Assembly (NCBI GenBank): GCA_049673305.1
Contig: JBATXM010000290.1
Coordinates: 1 to 64,000 of the forward strand
DNA: 64,000 bases
Source of the DNA: GCA-003244245 sp049673305
GTDB lineage: Bacteria > Actinomycetota > Actinomycetes > Mycobacteriales > Pseudonocardiaceae
Direction: 5' to 3'
Shown: in pieces, positions 8,740 to 17,640 of the stretch
Layout: every line of letters starts with the position of its first letter
Position numbering within the stretch: position 1 is the stretch's first letter
Notes under the pieces: generated by a model
What the model was told of the DNA's origin: nothing
Database searches by the model: none
Seen by the model: the letters and a program-made list of their open reading frames with translations, nothing else
Translations under genes and position numbers: made by a program

Positions 8740-8958
8740 CTAGCTGTTGACAGACCCACGCTGGCGGCATGAAACTTGAGTGGTCCGAGCGTGCCGGGCG
8801 AAGCGGGCCGCCTCGGCCAGGAGCAGCGTGAACCGGTGAACCCACCGGTGGACGGTGACGTGGTCGACCGGAACGTCGTGTTCAGCCAGCAGCTCTTCAA
8901 CATCGCGGTAGGACAGTCCGTGCAACAGTCCCCATGAAACGTCCCAGCAGACACTCAC
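8740..8958 (-). pseudogene. IS6-family transposase fragment
   Basis: The segment GLSYRDVEELLAEHDVPVDH followed by VTVHRWVHRF matches the N-terminal helix-turn-helix region of IS6/IS26-type transposases (usually LSYRDVEELLxERGVxVxHxTVxRWVxxF). The frame loses similarity after ARHAR, and the catalytic DDE part is absent. The N-terminal residues also differ from the normal start. It is a relic of an insertion sequence. The adjoining 8470-8740 shows no recognisable gene. Confidence 0.7.
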
Positions 8959-9059
8959 AGATCACACGGTGGTGCCCTGCCGGTCTACGCCATGCCTATC
9001 ATCGGGCTGGTCACCCACAGGGAGGAGTGCAGATCGGGACTCATGACTACATCAAAAGG

Positions 9060-9509
9060 ATGCGAGCGAAGCGCCTTCGACTGTTTGTAATTTTCGCACT
9101 CGCCGCCCTGTCGCTGACGCCCCTCACCGCCGGGTACGCAGAGGAGAAGGAACTGTCAAGCAACAGTGTCGCAGCGCCACCTCCGCGCCCGACCATACCT
9201 CTTGCCGCAACCACTCCAGATACAACGGAGTGTCCGGAGGCAGAGTTGATGGCAATCTCGCGAAGTCAGATCCCTCGCGCCGAAGGTGTTAATATAGCTG
9301 CAATCAGAATTACTCACTGCCGGAATGGATACGCCCGTATTCTGCTCAAGCCGGCACCGCAAGGAAGCACCGACGACCTACCGGTCTTCCTTCACAAGGA
9401 CGACGGACACTGGCGGATCATCGGCTTCGGCACAGGTTTGAACTGCTCCTATGAGGAGGGACTCACGCCGGAAACGTTAACAGCATGCCGCGCACTCGGT
9501 CCACCGTGA
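9060..9509 (+). CDS. Secreted hypothetical protein
   Basis: The product has a Sec-type signal peptide: basic MRAKRLRL, a hydrophobic core and a likely cleavage after AGYA. The mature domain of about 120 residues has four Cys and a beta-rich pattern (NIAAIRITHCRNGYARILL, DGHWRIIGFGTGLNC), suggesting a small disulfide-bonded extracellular domain. The start is uncertain: ATG at 9060 has AAAAGG very close, and an in-frame GTG at 9027 follows GGAGGA directly. The third codon positions are less GC-rich than in neighbours, consistent with recent acquisition. The family is not recognised. Confidence 0.55.
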   Translation: MRAKRLRLFVIFALAALSLTPLTAGYAEEKELSSNSVAAPPPRPTIPLAATTPDTTECPEAELMAISRSQIPRAEGVNIAAIRITHCRNGYARILLKPAPQGSTDDLPVFLHKDDGHWRIIGFGTGLNCSYEEGLTPETLTACRALGPP

Positions 9510-9549
9510 CACGCACAAACGGGAATGCCGATCGGGCTGACTCTCCCGA

Positions 9550-9880
9550 TGACCGATTTGGTAGTGTCGGCACGTGGCATTCGCCTCCTACACCGGCACT
9601 GCCCCATCGGAGTCCTTCCCTGTGGCCCTTGCCGCCGGCGGAGCGAAAATCGGTGGGATGGAACCCGACCAGGCGAGAATCTTGCTGGCCACCAGGTTCG
9701 CTATCCCGCAGAGCTGGGTCAGGGTGCTGTCGCTGGCCTGGACGGCTGTGGCGATCTTGATGGTGGTGCGCTGGTCGAGGCGGCGGGTCTCGGTGATCAA
9801 GTTCACTGCCCAGGTAAGAGAGGGCGCGCAGCATGGGGTGCGGGGGCGCGCCGTTGCGCAACATACAACGTCCCGATACC
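9550..9880. mobile_element. Scrambled IS110-family transposase remnant
   Basis: On the plus strand near 9573-9610 the frame reads AFASYTGTAP, a strong IS110 C-terminal motif. On the minus strand 9806-9640 reads LDQRTTIKIATAVQASDSTL followed by LTQLCGIANLVASKILA, which is the IS110 segment that normally comes just before it. The two parts are therefore in opposite orientation, pointing to an internal inversion or rearranged copies. No intact transposase remains. Confidence 0.5.
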
Positions 9881-9983
9881 TTCCACAACTAGATGCTTCC
9901 TGTAGCCCTTGGCTCCGAGATAAGCTCCATGGCTGGACACGAAAACTGGGCGCGTTGGGTCGTCATGATTACGGGTTGTGGCA

Positions 9984-12335
9984 ATGAGACTGGTCCGTGA
10001 CTGGTGTCTCGTAGTCGTGGGCGTGGTTTTGTTCGGTGGCGCGGCTGTGTGGGTGGTACTGATCTTTTTCCTCCCGTCCGCGCAGCGCAGCGATGCCTCG
10101 ACATTTGGGGCGTTCTTTTTGGCCCTGGTGACCACCGCCATCGCCGTGTTGGGCTGGTTTCGGCGTGTGCGTCGCCCAGTTGATCCCCGGCCGGTGGACG
10201 TGCTGGCGGATCTGTTGGCCCAGGCGGTGCGTGGGGAGTGGCGTAAGGTGGCTGCTGAGCGGGTGTTAATGACGCCCGCGCCGATCCCGGTCGGTTGGTC
10301 GCTGAGTGACTTGCCGGTGGCGGGACCGGTGGAGGCTGCGGTTGGGGATCCGGATGCGACGCCGGCGTTCCCGCCACTGCCGGATCAGACCCGGGTCACC
10401 GAGGACCAGCTACGGGTTGGTGGGGGGCGCGGTGCGCTGTTCGCGGTGTACGCCGGAATCGCCTCAGGTCGGGTGGTGGTAGTTGGCGAACCGGGGGCAG
10501 GCAAGACTGGGTCTGCGGTGTTGCTCGTGCTCGACGCTCTGGACCACCGCGACCGCGTCGATGACAAAGATCGTGCGAGGGTGCCGGTGCCGGTGCTGTT
10601 CAACGCGCACGGCTGGGACCCCACCACCTGCTCGGTGCAGGACTGGCTGGCCGCGCGGCTGGCCGGCACCTACCCGCTTTTCCAGCACCGCGGAGGCCAG
10701 GCTGAAGCCACTGCGATGATCGTCGCCGGGGCCGTGGCGCTGGTCCTTGACGGGCTCGACGAGATAGACGTCGCGCGGCGCCCGGCCGCGTTGCAGGCTC
10801 TTAGTGATGCACCGTTGCGGGTGGTGGTGTTTACCCGCAGCCAGGAGATGCTCGAGGCTGCTAAGGTCGCGTGGCTGAGCGGGGCCGTGGCGCTACACCT
10901 GCACGACGTCACCGGCCCCGAGGGTGCCGATTACCTGCAACGGGCTCGCACCGGGCCGCCGCCGTTGGGGTGGACCGAGCTACTTGCCCATCTACGGGAA
11001 GACCCCGACAGCCGGCTTACCCGTGGGCTGTCAACCCCGCTGGCGCTCACCCTGATCCGCGACACCTATCGACCCGGTGATGACGTCAACGACCTGCTCA
11101 CCGGCACCTGGCAGGGCACCAGCGTCGACCTTGAGCAGCACCTTATCGACCGCGTGCTGCACGAGGCCTACACTTCCCACCCTGGCAGACCGAAGCCCCG
11201 TTACAACCTGACTCAGGCCACACAGGCGCTGGCGTTCCTCGCCCGGCAGATGAGCGACGACAACACCCGCGATCTGGGCTGGTGGTACATCCCACGATGG
11301 GCCTCCACCGCCCCTCGCATCCTCGCCAGCATGATCGCAGGCGCGTTCCTGAGCGGGATCTTGTGTGCGATTCTGTTCGGGCTAACTCACGTGGCCGACA
11401 TCGTGTTCGATTCCCTGCGCGAGAGGCCTACGCAGGGAATCTGGACGGGGCTCGGGGATGCGCTCTTGGTCGGATTGATGGCGGGGGTCGGGGTCGGGCT
11501 CCCTCTCGGCTTTGGAGGTGGGCGCGGGGGCCGTGAGCCCAGACGAGTCAGAACCTGGCGTGCCATCAGCTTGCGTTCAGTCCTCATCGCCGGGCTCGCA
11601 TACGGGTTCGTGGCTGCGCTCACAGTGCTGCTCGTGCAGTGGCTCGCGACGTTGGTCCATGACTCTATTGTGATCCCGAACTGGCTCGGCGGGGCCGTGG
11701 TTGGGATCGTGATCGGGCTCCCGCTCGGCCTCCAACCTGGTCTCGTGCTCCCACTCGTGGCTGCGCTCGCGTCCGGTATGGCGTCCAGTGTCGCGTTCGC
11801 GCGCCAGCCCGACGGCGGGCTCTCGGTCGGGCTCGTGGTCGGGCTCGCCGTCGGGATCGTGGTCGGGATCGTGCCCCGGCTTGCAGGCGGATTTGTCACC
11901 GGGCTTGCCGAAGGCGAGGACAGTCCCCAGGGGCCACTAGAGAGCTGGCGTAATGACCAGGTGTTCGGGCTCGTGGTCGGACTCACCTTCGGGCTCGCGG
12001 CCGGGTTCGGGTCTGGGCTCGGGTTCGGCCTCGTGCGTGGGCTCGTGAATGGGATCGTGAACGGGCTCATAAACGGGCTCACGGTGGGACTCGTGTACGG
12101 GATCACATCCTCCGTAACGTGGTCAACCACCCTGGCCTGGCGGCTTCAATTAACGCGTTGCCGTCGGGTTCCCGCCATTGGTCTCATGTCCTTCCTCGAA
12201 GACGCCCGGGCACGAGGTGTCTTGCGCACTGTGGGTGGTGTGTACCAGTTCCGACACGCAACCCTGCAAGACAAGCTGGCCGGGCAAGCTACTGCGGGTC
12301 CTGCAGCCGCCTCGGCGGCTCAGTTCTCGTCGTAG
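9984..12335 (+). CDS. Membrane-anchored NACHT-type NTPase with glycine/valine repeat membrane domain
   Basis: This protein of about 783 residues has two N-terminal membrane helices (about 7-65), a linker, a NACHT/STAND NTPase domain and a C-terminal multi-helix membrane domain (about 440-715). The NTPase domain has Walker A GEPGAGKTGSA near residue 167 and Walker B LVLDGLDEID near 252. The membrane part is full of short repeats such as GLVVGLAVGIVVGI and GLVNGIVNGLINGL, and the end is a cytosolic tail with QFRHATLQDKLAG, a conserved motif of actinobacterial NACHT proteins. Related NTPases act in signalling and in anti-phage defence; membrane integrity could be the effector target. The role here is inferred from architecture only. 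A GTG at 9978 is an alternative start. Confidence 0.75.
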   Translation: MRLVRDWCLVVVGVVLFGGAAVWVVLIFFLPSAQRSDASTFGAFFLALVTTAIAVLGWFRRVRRPVDPRPVDVLADLLAQAVRGEWRKVAAERVLMTPAPIPVGWSLSDLPVAGPVEAAVGDPDATPAFPPLPDQTRVTEDQLRVGGGRGALFAVYAGIASGRVVVVGEPGAGKTGSAVLLVLDALDHRDRVDDKDRARVPVPVLFNAHGWDPTTCSVQDWLAARLAGTYPLFQHRGGQAEATAMIVAGAVALVLDGLDEIDVARRPAALQALSDAPLRVVVFTRSQEMLEAAKVAWLSGAVALHLHDVTGPEGADYLQRARTGPPPLGWTELLAHLREDPDSRLTRGLSTPLALTLIRDTYRPGDDVNDLLTGTWQGTSVDLEQHLIDRVLHEAYTSHPGRPKPRYNLTQATQALAFLARQMSDDNTRDLGWWYIPRWASTAPRILASMIAGAFLSGILCAILFGLTHVADIVFDSLRERPTQGIWTGLGDALLVGLMAGVGVGLPLGFGGGRGGREPRRVRTWRAISLRSVLIAGLAYGFVAALTVLLVQWLATLVHDSIVIPNWLGGAVVGIVIGLPLGLQPGLVLPLVAALASGMASSVAFARQPDGGLSVGLVVGLAVGIVVGIVPRLAGGFVTGLAEGEDSPQGPLESWRNDQVFGLVVGLTFGLAAGFGSGLGFGLVRGLVNGIVNGLINGLTVGLVYGITSSVTWSTTLAWRLQLTRCRRVPAIGLMSFLEDARARGVLRTVGGVYQFRHATLQDKLAGQATAGPAAASAAQFSS

Positions 12336-12430
12336 ACCCGCTCCAGCCGCGTAACTCGAACGGCTTACAACACCGCGAAGCCAACCATGAGAAAACATGC
12401 GTTCCAGACCGATACCGTCGGAAGAGATGT

Positions 12431-15400
12431 TCAGGTGGCGACGGTGATGCCGGCGATGCCTTTCAGCTCGCCCACGAGGGCGGCGGACACCGCCACCCGG
12501 TAGTCGTCGTCCACGGCCAGCGTCATGTCACCGCCTGGATGGCCCATGACGAGGTGAACCGGGGTGTCGCCCTTGTGAGCCATGAGCGTGCTGCGCAATT
12601 CCAGTACAGCTTCACGGTTGAGTTTCGCGGCGTCGACGCGAAGCGCGAATGGTGGTGTCACGCCGGGGTTGAACTCGGCGTCGGTGACATCCAGTGGAAT
12701 CACCTCTGAGCCGAAGACTGACATCTTGTCCTCGCGCCAATTCACCCGGCCCTTGATCGCCACAGCGGTGTCGGCCACGAGCGCCTCGTGCAGCACGCTG
12801 TAGGACTTGGCGAAAAACAGCACCTCGATTGAGGCGTCGAGATCTTCCAGGGTCACAATCGCCCACGGCTCGCCCTGCTTGTTCACCCGCCGGTCGACCG
12901 TCGAGATCATGCCGGACACCACGATCTCGCCTTCCTTCGGTGCCTCGTCCAGCACGGCGGCGATCGGCTTGGGCGCGTGCTTGCGCAGGATGTGTTCCGC
13001 ACCGTCCAGGGGGTGCGCGGAGACGTAAAGGCCGAGCATGTCACGCTCGTGCACGAGGAGCTGCTTGCGTGGCCACTCTTCTGGCTGCAATGTCAGGTGG
13101 GCCAACGGTGATGAGTCGGCTGGCGCAGGTGTGTCGCCGTAACCACCGAACAGGTCGAACTGGCCTATCGCCTCCTGCCGTTTGCGCCCGGTCACGGCGT
13201 CTACGGCATCCTCATGGACTCCGACGAGCGAGCGCCGGGTGTGACCGAAGGAGTCGAACGCGCCGGCCTTGATCAGAGATTCAATCGTCCGTTTGTTGCA
13301 GCAAACCAGCTCGACCTTATCCAGGAAGTTGGCGAACGACGTGTATCGGCCCTTCTTCTGACGGGTGGTGATGATCGACTGCACGACATTGGCGCCCACG
13401 TTGCGGATCGCGCCCAAACCGAACCGGATGTCGCTGCCCGCTGCGGCGAAGTACAGGCCGGAGTCGTTGACATCGGGCGCCAGCACCTTGATCCCCATAC
13501 GACGGCACTCCGCCAGGTAGATCGCGGACTTGTCTTTGTTGTCGCCGATCGAGGTGAGCTGGGCGGCCATGAACTCGGCCGGATAATTGGCCTTCAGGTA
13601 CGCCGTCCAGTACGAGACCAGCCCGTAGCCGGCGGTGTGGGACTTGTTGAACGCATACCCGGCGAAGGGGAGCATCACGTCCCACAGGGTTTGCGTGGCC
13701 TCCCCGGAAAGGCCGTTGCCCATCATCCCCTTGCGGAAACGATCGAACTCCTTCTCGAGGATCTCTTTCTTCTTCTTGCCCATCGCCCGGCGCAGCAGGT
13801 CCGCGGCACCGAGGCTGTAGCCGGCGAGCCGCTGGGCGATGGCCATGACCTGCTCTTGGTAGACCAGCAGATGGTAGGTCTCGCCGAGAATCGGCTCGAG
13901 TGCGTCTTTCAGCTCCGGGTGAATTGGTTTGATCGACTGGCGGCCGTTGGAGCGCTCGGCGTAGTCGATGTGGGCGTTGGCGGCCATCGGGCCAGGTCGG
14001 TACAGCGCGAGCACGGCGGCGATGTCACCGAACTTCTTCGGCTGCATCCGGCGGAGCAGGTCACGCATGGCGGCGCCGTCAAGCTGGAACACACCGAGCG
14101 TGTCGCCTCGCGACAGCAGCTCGTAGGCCGGCTGGTCGTCCAGGGTCAGGGTGGCCAGGTCGATGTCCACTCCGTGATTGGTGCTCACGGCCTTGACAGT
14201 GTCGTCAATGACAGTCAGGGTGCGCAGGCCGAGGAAGTCCATCTTGAGCAGCCCGATGTCTTCACACGAGGGGAAGTCCCACCCGGTGATGATCGAGCCG
14301 TCGTCGCGCTTCCACAACGGGATGACATCGAGGAGCGGCTGAGCGGAGAGGATCACCGCGCATGCGTGCACACCGGCGTTGCGGACCAGCCCTTCCAGCC
14401 CACGGGCGGTCTCCATGATCTTGGCGATTTGAGGGTCGGACTCGACCAAGGCGCGAACCTCGGTGGCCTCGGCGTAGCGCTCGTGCTGGGGATCGAAGAT
14501 CCCGGACAGCGGAATGTCCTTGGCGGCCACCGCTGGCGGCAGAGCCTTGGAGATGCGGTCGGCGATGGAGAACCCAGGCTGGCCGTGCAGCACGCGGGCC
14601 GCGTCCTTGAGCGCGGCCTTGGTCTTGATCGTGCCGAAGGTGATGACCTGTGCGACGTTCTCCGCACCCCACTTGTCCACCGTGTACTGCAGGACTTCGC
14701 CCCGGCGACGGTCGTCGAAGTCGAGGTCGATATCCGGTGGGCTGATCCGCTCTGGGTTGAGGAACCGTTCGAAGATGAGCGAGTGCTCGATGGGATCCAG
14801 GTCGGTGATGTGCAGGATGTAGGACACCAGTGAACCGGTAGCCGAACCGCGACCGGGACCAACCGCGATTTTCTGCGACTTGGCCCAGCGTACCAGGTCA
14901 CCGACCACCAGGAAGTAGCCGGGGAATCCCATCTGAGAGATCACGCGAAGCTCGGTATCGATGCGCTCGCGGTACTCCGGGGGAAGACCGTTCGGGAAAC
15001 GCGAGGGGATGTACGTCTCGACGTCGCGGCGCAGGAGCAGGTCCTCGGTCTCCCCTTCCTGCAAAGGGAACCGGGGCATCCGGTTGACCTCGGCATAGAC
15101 CTCAGCGTAGGACTCGACCCGTTCGGCGATCACCAGGGTGTTGTCCGCCGCGCCAGGGACCTCGGCGTCCCAGTAGGTGCGCATCTCGGCGGCGGACTTG
15201 AGGTAGTAGCCGTCACCGTCGAACTTGAACCGGTTGGGGTCGTCCAACGTCTTGCCCGCCTGCACACACAGCAGCGCCGCGTGCGCCTGCGCTTGGTCCT
15301 GGGTGACGTAGTGGCTGTCATTGGTGGCCAGCGGCTTGAGCTCGAGCGCCCGGCCGATCTCCAGCAGCCCTTCGCGCACCGAGCGCTCAATGGGCAGCCC

Positions 15401-15997
15401 GTGGTCCATCAGCTCCAGGAAGAAGTTCTCCGCGCCGAAGATGTCCCGGTAGTCCGAGGCCGCCTGTAGGGCCTGCGCGCGCTGACCGAGACGCAGCCGG
15501 GTCTGGACCTCACCCGAGGGGCACCCCGTGGTGGCGATGATCCCCTGGGCGTACTCGGAGATCAGCTCCCGGTCCATCCTGGGCTTGCGGTAATAACCTT
15601 GGAACGAGGCCTGGCTGGACAGCGTGAACAGGTTGCGCAGCCCGGTGGCGTTGGCGGCGAGCATGGTCATGTGCGTGTAGGCACCGCTGCCGGAGACGTC
15701 ACCGCCCTCACCGAACTCATCGGAGCCGCGTTGGTTGGCCTGACCCCAGAAGATCGGTTTCTTGTGGTGGCGGCTGGCTGGGGCCAGGTACGCTTCGATG
15801 CCGATGATCGGTTTGACGTTGTACTTCGTCGACACCCGGTAGAACTCGGCCGATCCGTACATGTTGCCGTGGTCAGTCATGGCCACCGCCGGCATACCCA
15901 GCCGCTGCGCCTCGGCGAACAACGAGTTGACCTTGGCCGCCCCGTCGAGCATCGAGTACTCGGTGTGCACATGCAGGTGAACGAAGGAATCGGGCAC
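12431..15997 (-). CDS. dnaE: DNA polymerase III alpha subunit
   Basis: The replicative C-family polymerase, 1188 residues. The N-terminal PHP domain starts FVHLHVHTEYSMLDGAAKV. The polymerase active site carries PDIDLDFDDRRR, the GPGRGSATGSLVSY signature lies before it, and FNKSHTAGYGLVSYWTAYLK belongs to the fingers. A tandem HhH region and a C-terminal OB fold (DRRVNKQGEPWAIVTLEDLD) follow. It synthesises chromosomal DNA in the holoenzyme with the beta clamp and the dnaX product encoded further along this window. I place the start at the GTG at 15997, because AGGGAGA precedes it and known family members start with this segment; the longer frame to 16039 has no family support. Confidence 0.95.
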   Translation of the reverse strand: MPDSFVHLHVHTEYSMLDGAAKVNSLFAEAQRLGMPAVAMTDHGNMYGSAEFYRVSTKYNVKPIIGIEAYLAPASRHHKKPIFWGQANQRGSDEFGEGGDVSGSGAYTHMTMLAANATGLRNLFTLSSQASFQGYYRKPRMDRELISEYAQGIIATTGCPSGEVQTRLRLGQRAQALQAASDYRDIFGAENFFLELMDHGLPIERSVREGLLEIGRALELKPLATNDSHYVTQDQAQAHAALLCVQAGKTLDDPNRFKFDGDGYYLKSAAEMRTYWDAEVPGAADNTLVIAERVESYAEVYAEVNRMPRFPLQEGETEDLLLRRDVETYIPSRFPNGLPPEYRERIDTELRVISQMGFPGYFLVVGDLVRWAKSQKIAVGPGRGSATGSLVSYILHITDLDPIEHSLIFERFLNPERISPPDIDLDFDDRRRGEVLQYTVDKWGAENVAQVITFGTIKTKAALKDAARVLHGQPGFSIADRISKALPPAVAAKDIPLSGIFDPQHERYAEATEVRALVESDPQIAKIMETARGLEGLVRNAGVHACAVILSAQPLLDVIPLWKRDDGSIITGWDFPSCEDIGLLKMDFLGLRTLTVIDDTVKAVSTNHGVDIDLATLTLDDQPAYELLSRGDTLGVFQLDGAAMRDLLRRMQPKKFGDIAAVLALYRPGPMAANAHIDYAERSNGRQSIKPIHPELKDALEPILGETYHLLVYQEQVMAIAQRLAGYSLGAADLLRRAMGKKKKEILEKEFDRFRKGMMGNGLSGEATQTLWDVMLPFAGYAFNKSHTAGYGLVSYWTAYLKANYPAEFMAAQLTSIGDNKDKSAIYLAECRRMGIKVLAPDVNDSGLYFAAAGSDIRFGLGAIRNVGANVVQSIITTRQKKGRYTSFANFLDKVELVCCNKRTIESLIKAGAFDSFGHTRRSLVGVHEDAVDAVTGRKRQEAIGQFDLFGGYGDTPAPADSSPLAHLTLQPEEWPRKQLLVHERDMLGLYVSAHPLDGAEHILRKHAPKPIAAVLDEAPKEGEIVVSGMISTVDRRVNKQGEPWAIVTLEDLDASIEVLFFAKSYSVLHEALVADTAVAIKGRVNWREDKMSVFGSEVIPLDVTDAEFNPGVTPPFALRVDAAKLNREAVLELRSTLMAHKGDTPVHLVMGHPGGDMTLAVDDDYRVAVSAALVGELKGIAGITVAT

Positions 15998-16153
15998 AAC
16001 TCTCCCTAGACGTTCGGCGCGGGGGCGGCCTGGTCGCACGTAGAGTAGCCGCGCGGTACTGGAGAGTGCGCAACCACCACGCGAGGCGGCGTTGGCGGGT
16101 CACCAGTGGATCAGCGCGCCGTAGGCGGTAGGTCTGGTCACCGCCCTATGCCT

Positions 16154-16306
16154 TCACGTGACGAGCAGTTCGGTGCGGGCGCGGTCGGCGAGTTGGCGGA
16201 CTACGGGTTCGGTGCGCCAACGGTTTAGCCGTGCGAGGAGGTCGTTGAGGTAGTCCAGTGCGCGGGCCGATGTGACGCGCGTGAGAACGTCAACTGTCTG
16301 GTGGCC
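16154..16306 (-). pseudogene. C-terminal fragment of an XRE/TPR regulator
   Basis: The final 50 residues of a minus-strand frame (TSARALDYLNDLLARLNRW, then PVVRQLADRARTEL) look like the last TPR helices of an actinobacterial XRE-type regulator. Everything upstream of about 16306 in this frame is unrelated. It lies immediately beyond the 3' end of the hypermodification operon, on the far side of a broken kinase gene. A matching N-terminal XRE fragment lies at the other side (25107-25314). Confidence 0.4.
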
Positions 16307-16942
16307 ATACTGACTGATGCGGCCGTGGTCACCGCCTGGCTGCGGGTGCTGGCCGACCCAGCGGTACGGCGCGGTTATCACCTCTCCGCCCGGCTGCAGT
16401 GTTGCTGTGGGGTGATCAACGTGGCCGGTGACATCACCACGCTGCTTGCACCGGAACCGCCCCTTGCGCCGCGCCGGGGCGTGCTGGTGTCCGTCGAAGG
16501 CGTGTGGGGTGCGGGCAAGACCACGGTCGCCAGCCGGCTGGGTCAGCGCCTGACCGACGCGGGCTTCAGCGCCACGGTGATGCATTACGGCCCTCGCCTC
16601 GGCCTGGTTGGGAAGCTGTCTGAGTACCTGGAGGACGCACCGCTGCGCAGCCGCAGCGGGACCGGTGGGTACGCGCGCCCGCACCATGCCATGGTCGACG
16701 TGCTGCTGCGGCTGTGCCGGGAGGCGTATCACCACACGCACTTGTACCGGTCCGCGCTGGCCAGGCACGACGTTGTGGTGCTCGATCACGGCGTGTACTC
16801 CAAGCTGGCCTACGCGCTGACCGCGCTGACCGAACAACATCCCGACCGCGCCGAGTCCGGGCTGCTCGACCAGATTCGGGCCTGCGTCGCACCTGTGCTG
16901 CTGCTGTATCAGGGGTGGGTATTCGCGATGACTTCCACGTAG
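16301..16942 (+). pseudogene. Thymidylate-kinase-like P-loop kinase, 3' truncated
   Basis: The frame has a P-loop, VLVSVEGVWGAGKTTVASRL at about residues 62-81, followed by features of the thymidylate kinase family: VVVLDHGVYSKLAYALTALT and a helix that normally leads to the strand with the LID region. After RACVAPVLLL (about 16905) the similarity ends exactly where the stop of the convergent peptidase gene begins, so the C-terminal third (the LID and following helices) is lost. It probably phosphorylated a nucleotide or other small molecule. The start is uncertain; GTG at 16301 is the first. Confidence 0.5.
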
Positions 16943-17640
16943 GCGGCTTGGACGCCGTGGGCGACGAGGTACGCGACGGGGAGCAGGCAGTAGCCGGCGG
17001 CGCCCCACCACTCACCCCAGGAGTTTCGGACTAGGAGAACTCGGCCGTGCGCCGGGTCAGTCCACGCTCCGAGGACTGTCACGGCGTGATAACCGCCGCT
17101 GGGGGCCCGGATGTCGGGTATGGCCACGTAACCGTCTGGGTCGGGCGCCAGGAAGGGGTCAGTGACCTCAAGCACGACGACGACGGGGTCCTCGGCGACG
17201 AGCAGGTCCTCGATCACGTCCTCGACGCCGTCGTGGGCGAGGGTTAGCGGACGTAACCGCGCAAGCCGCCAAGGCGGTGGCCCGGCCGCCTCAGGAGGGG
17301 GCTGACTGCGGTAGCCGAGGGTGTCGTCGTAGGGCCAGTGCCGTTGGAGGCAGTGGCCAACGTCGGCCAGGGCTGCGCCCGCGTCGTGGAGCAGGACGCC
17401 GTCCGGGCTGGTTTGGCCCTTGGCGTCCAGCGACCACCACACCGGCTCTATCGCGGCGTGGAACCGCTGCCCGTTGAACGACCGCTCGGCCTCGTGCGCG
17501 CACGCCAGCGCAAAGGGCACACAGGTGGGCCGGGGACCCTGGCTCATCAGTGGGCTGGTCGCGTGGCCGCTGAGATCGACCGCCGGTCGCGCACATGCGG
17601 CCTCGCGGCGGTGTGCCAGACGCTGTTCAGCTGAGATCAC
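16909..17640 (-). CDS. Papain-like (C1) cysteine peptidase, cytosolic
   Basis: A 243-residue protein with the complete papain catalytic set: Gln34 and Cys40 in SQGPRPTCVPFALACAHE (oxyanion Gln six residues before the nucleophile, as in papain), His185 in GGYHAVTVLGAW and Asn206 in VRNSWGEWWGAAGY. There is no signal peptide, so it should act inside the cell and is made without a propeptide. The gene overlaps the preceding ImmA/chagasin gene by four bases (ATGA), and chagasin proteins are known inhibitors of papain-like peptidases. The pair therefore looks like a protease with its cognate inhibitor. The substrate is unknown. Confidence 0.8.
   Translation of the reverse strand: MISAEQRLAHRREAACARPAVDLSGHATSPLMSQGPRPTCVPFALACAHEAERSFNGQRFHAAIEPVWWSLDAKGQTSPDGVLLHDAGAALADVGHCLQRHWPYDDTLGYRSQPPPEAAGPPPWRLARLRPLTLAHDGVEDVIEDLLVAEDPVVVVLEVTDPFLAPDPDGYVAIPDIRAPSGGYHAVTVLGAWTDPAHGRVLLVRNSWGEWWGAAGYCLLPVAYLVAHGVQAAYVEVIANTHP

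Noticed and set aside
13214..14833. Long plus-strand open frame opposite dnaE (539 codons)
   Set aside because: It is the antisense shadow of a highly conserved polymerase gene. Its sequence has no family features and no ribosome binding site.
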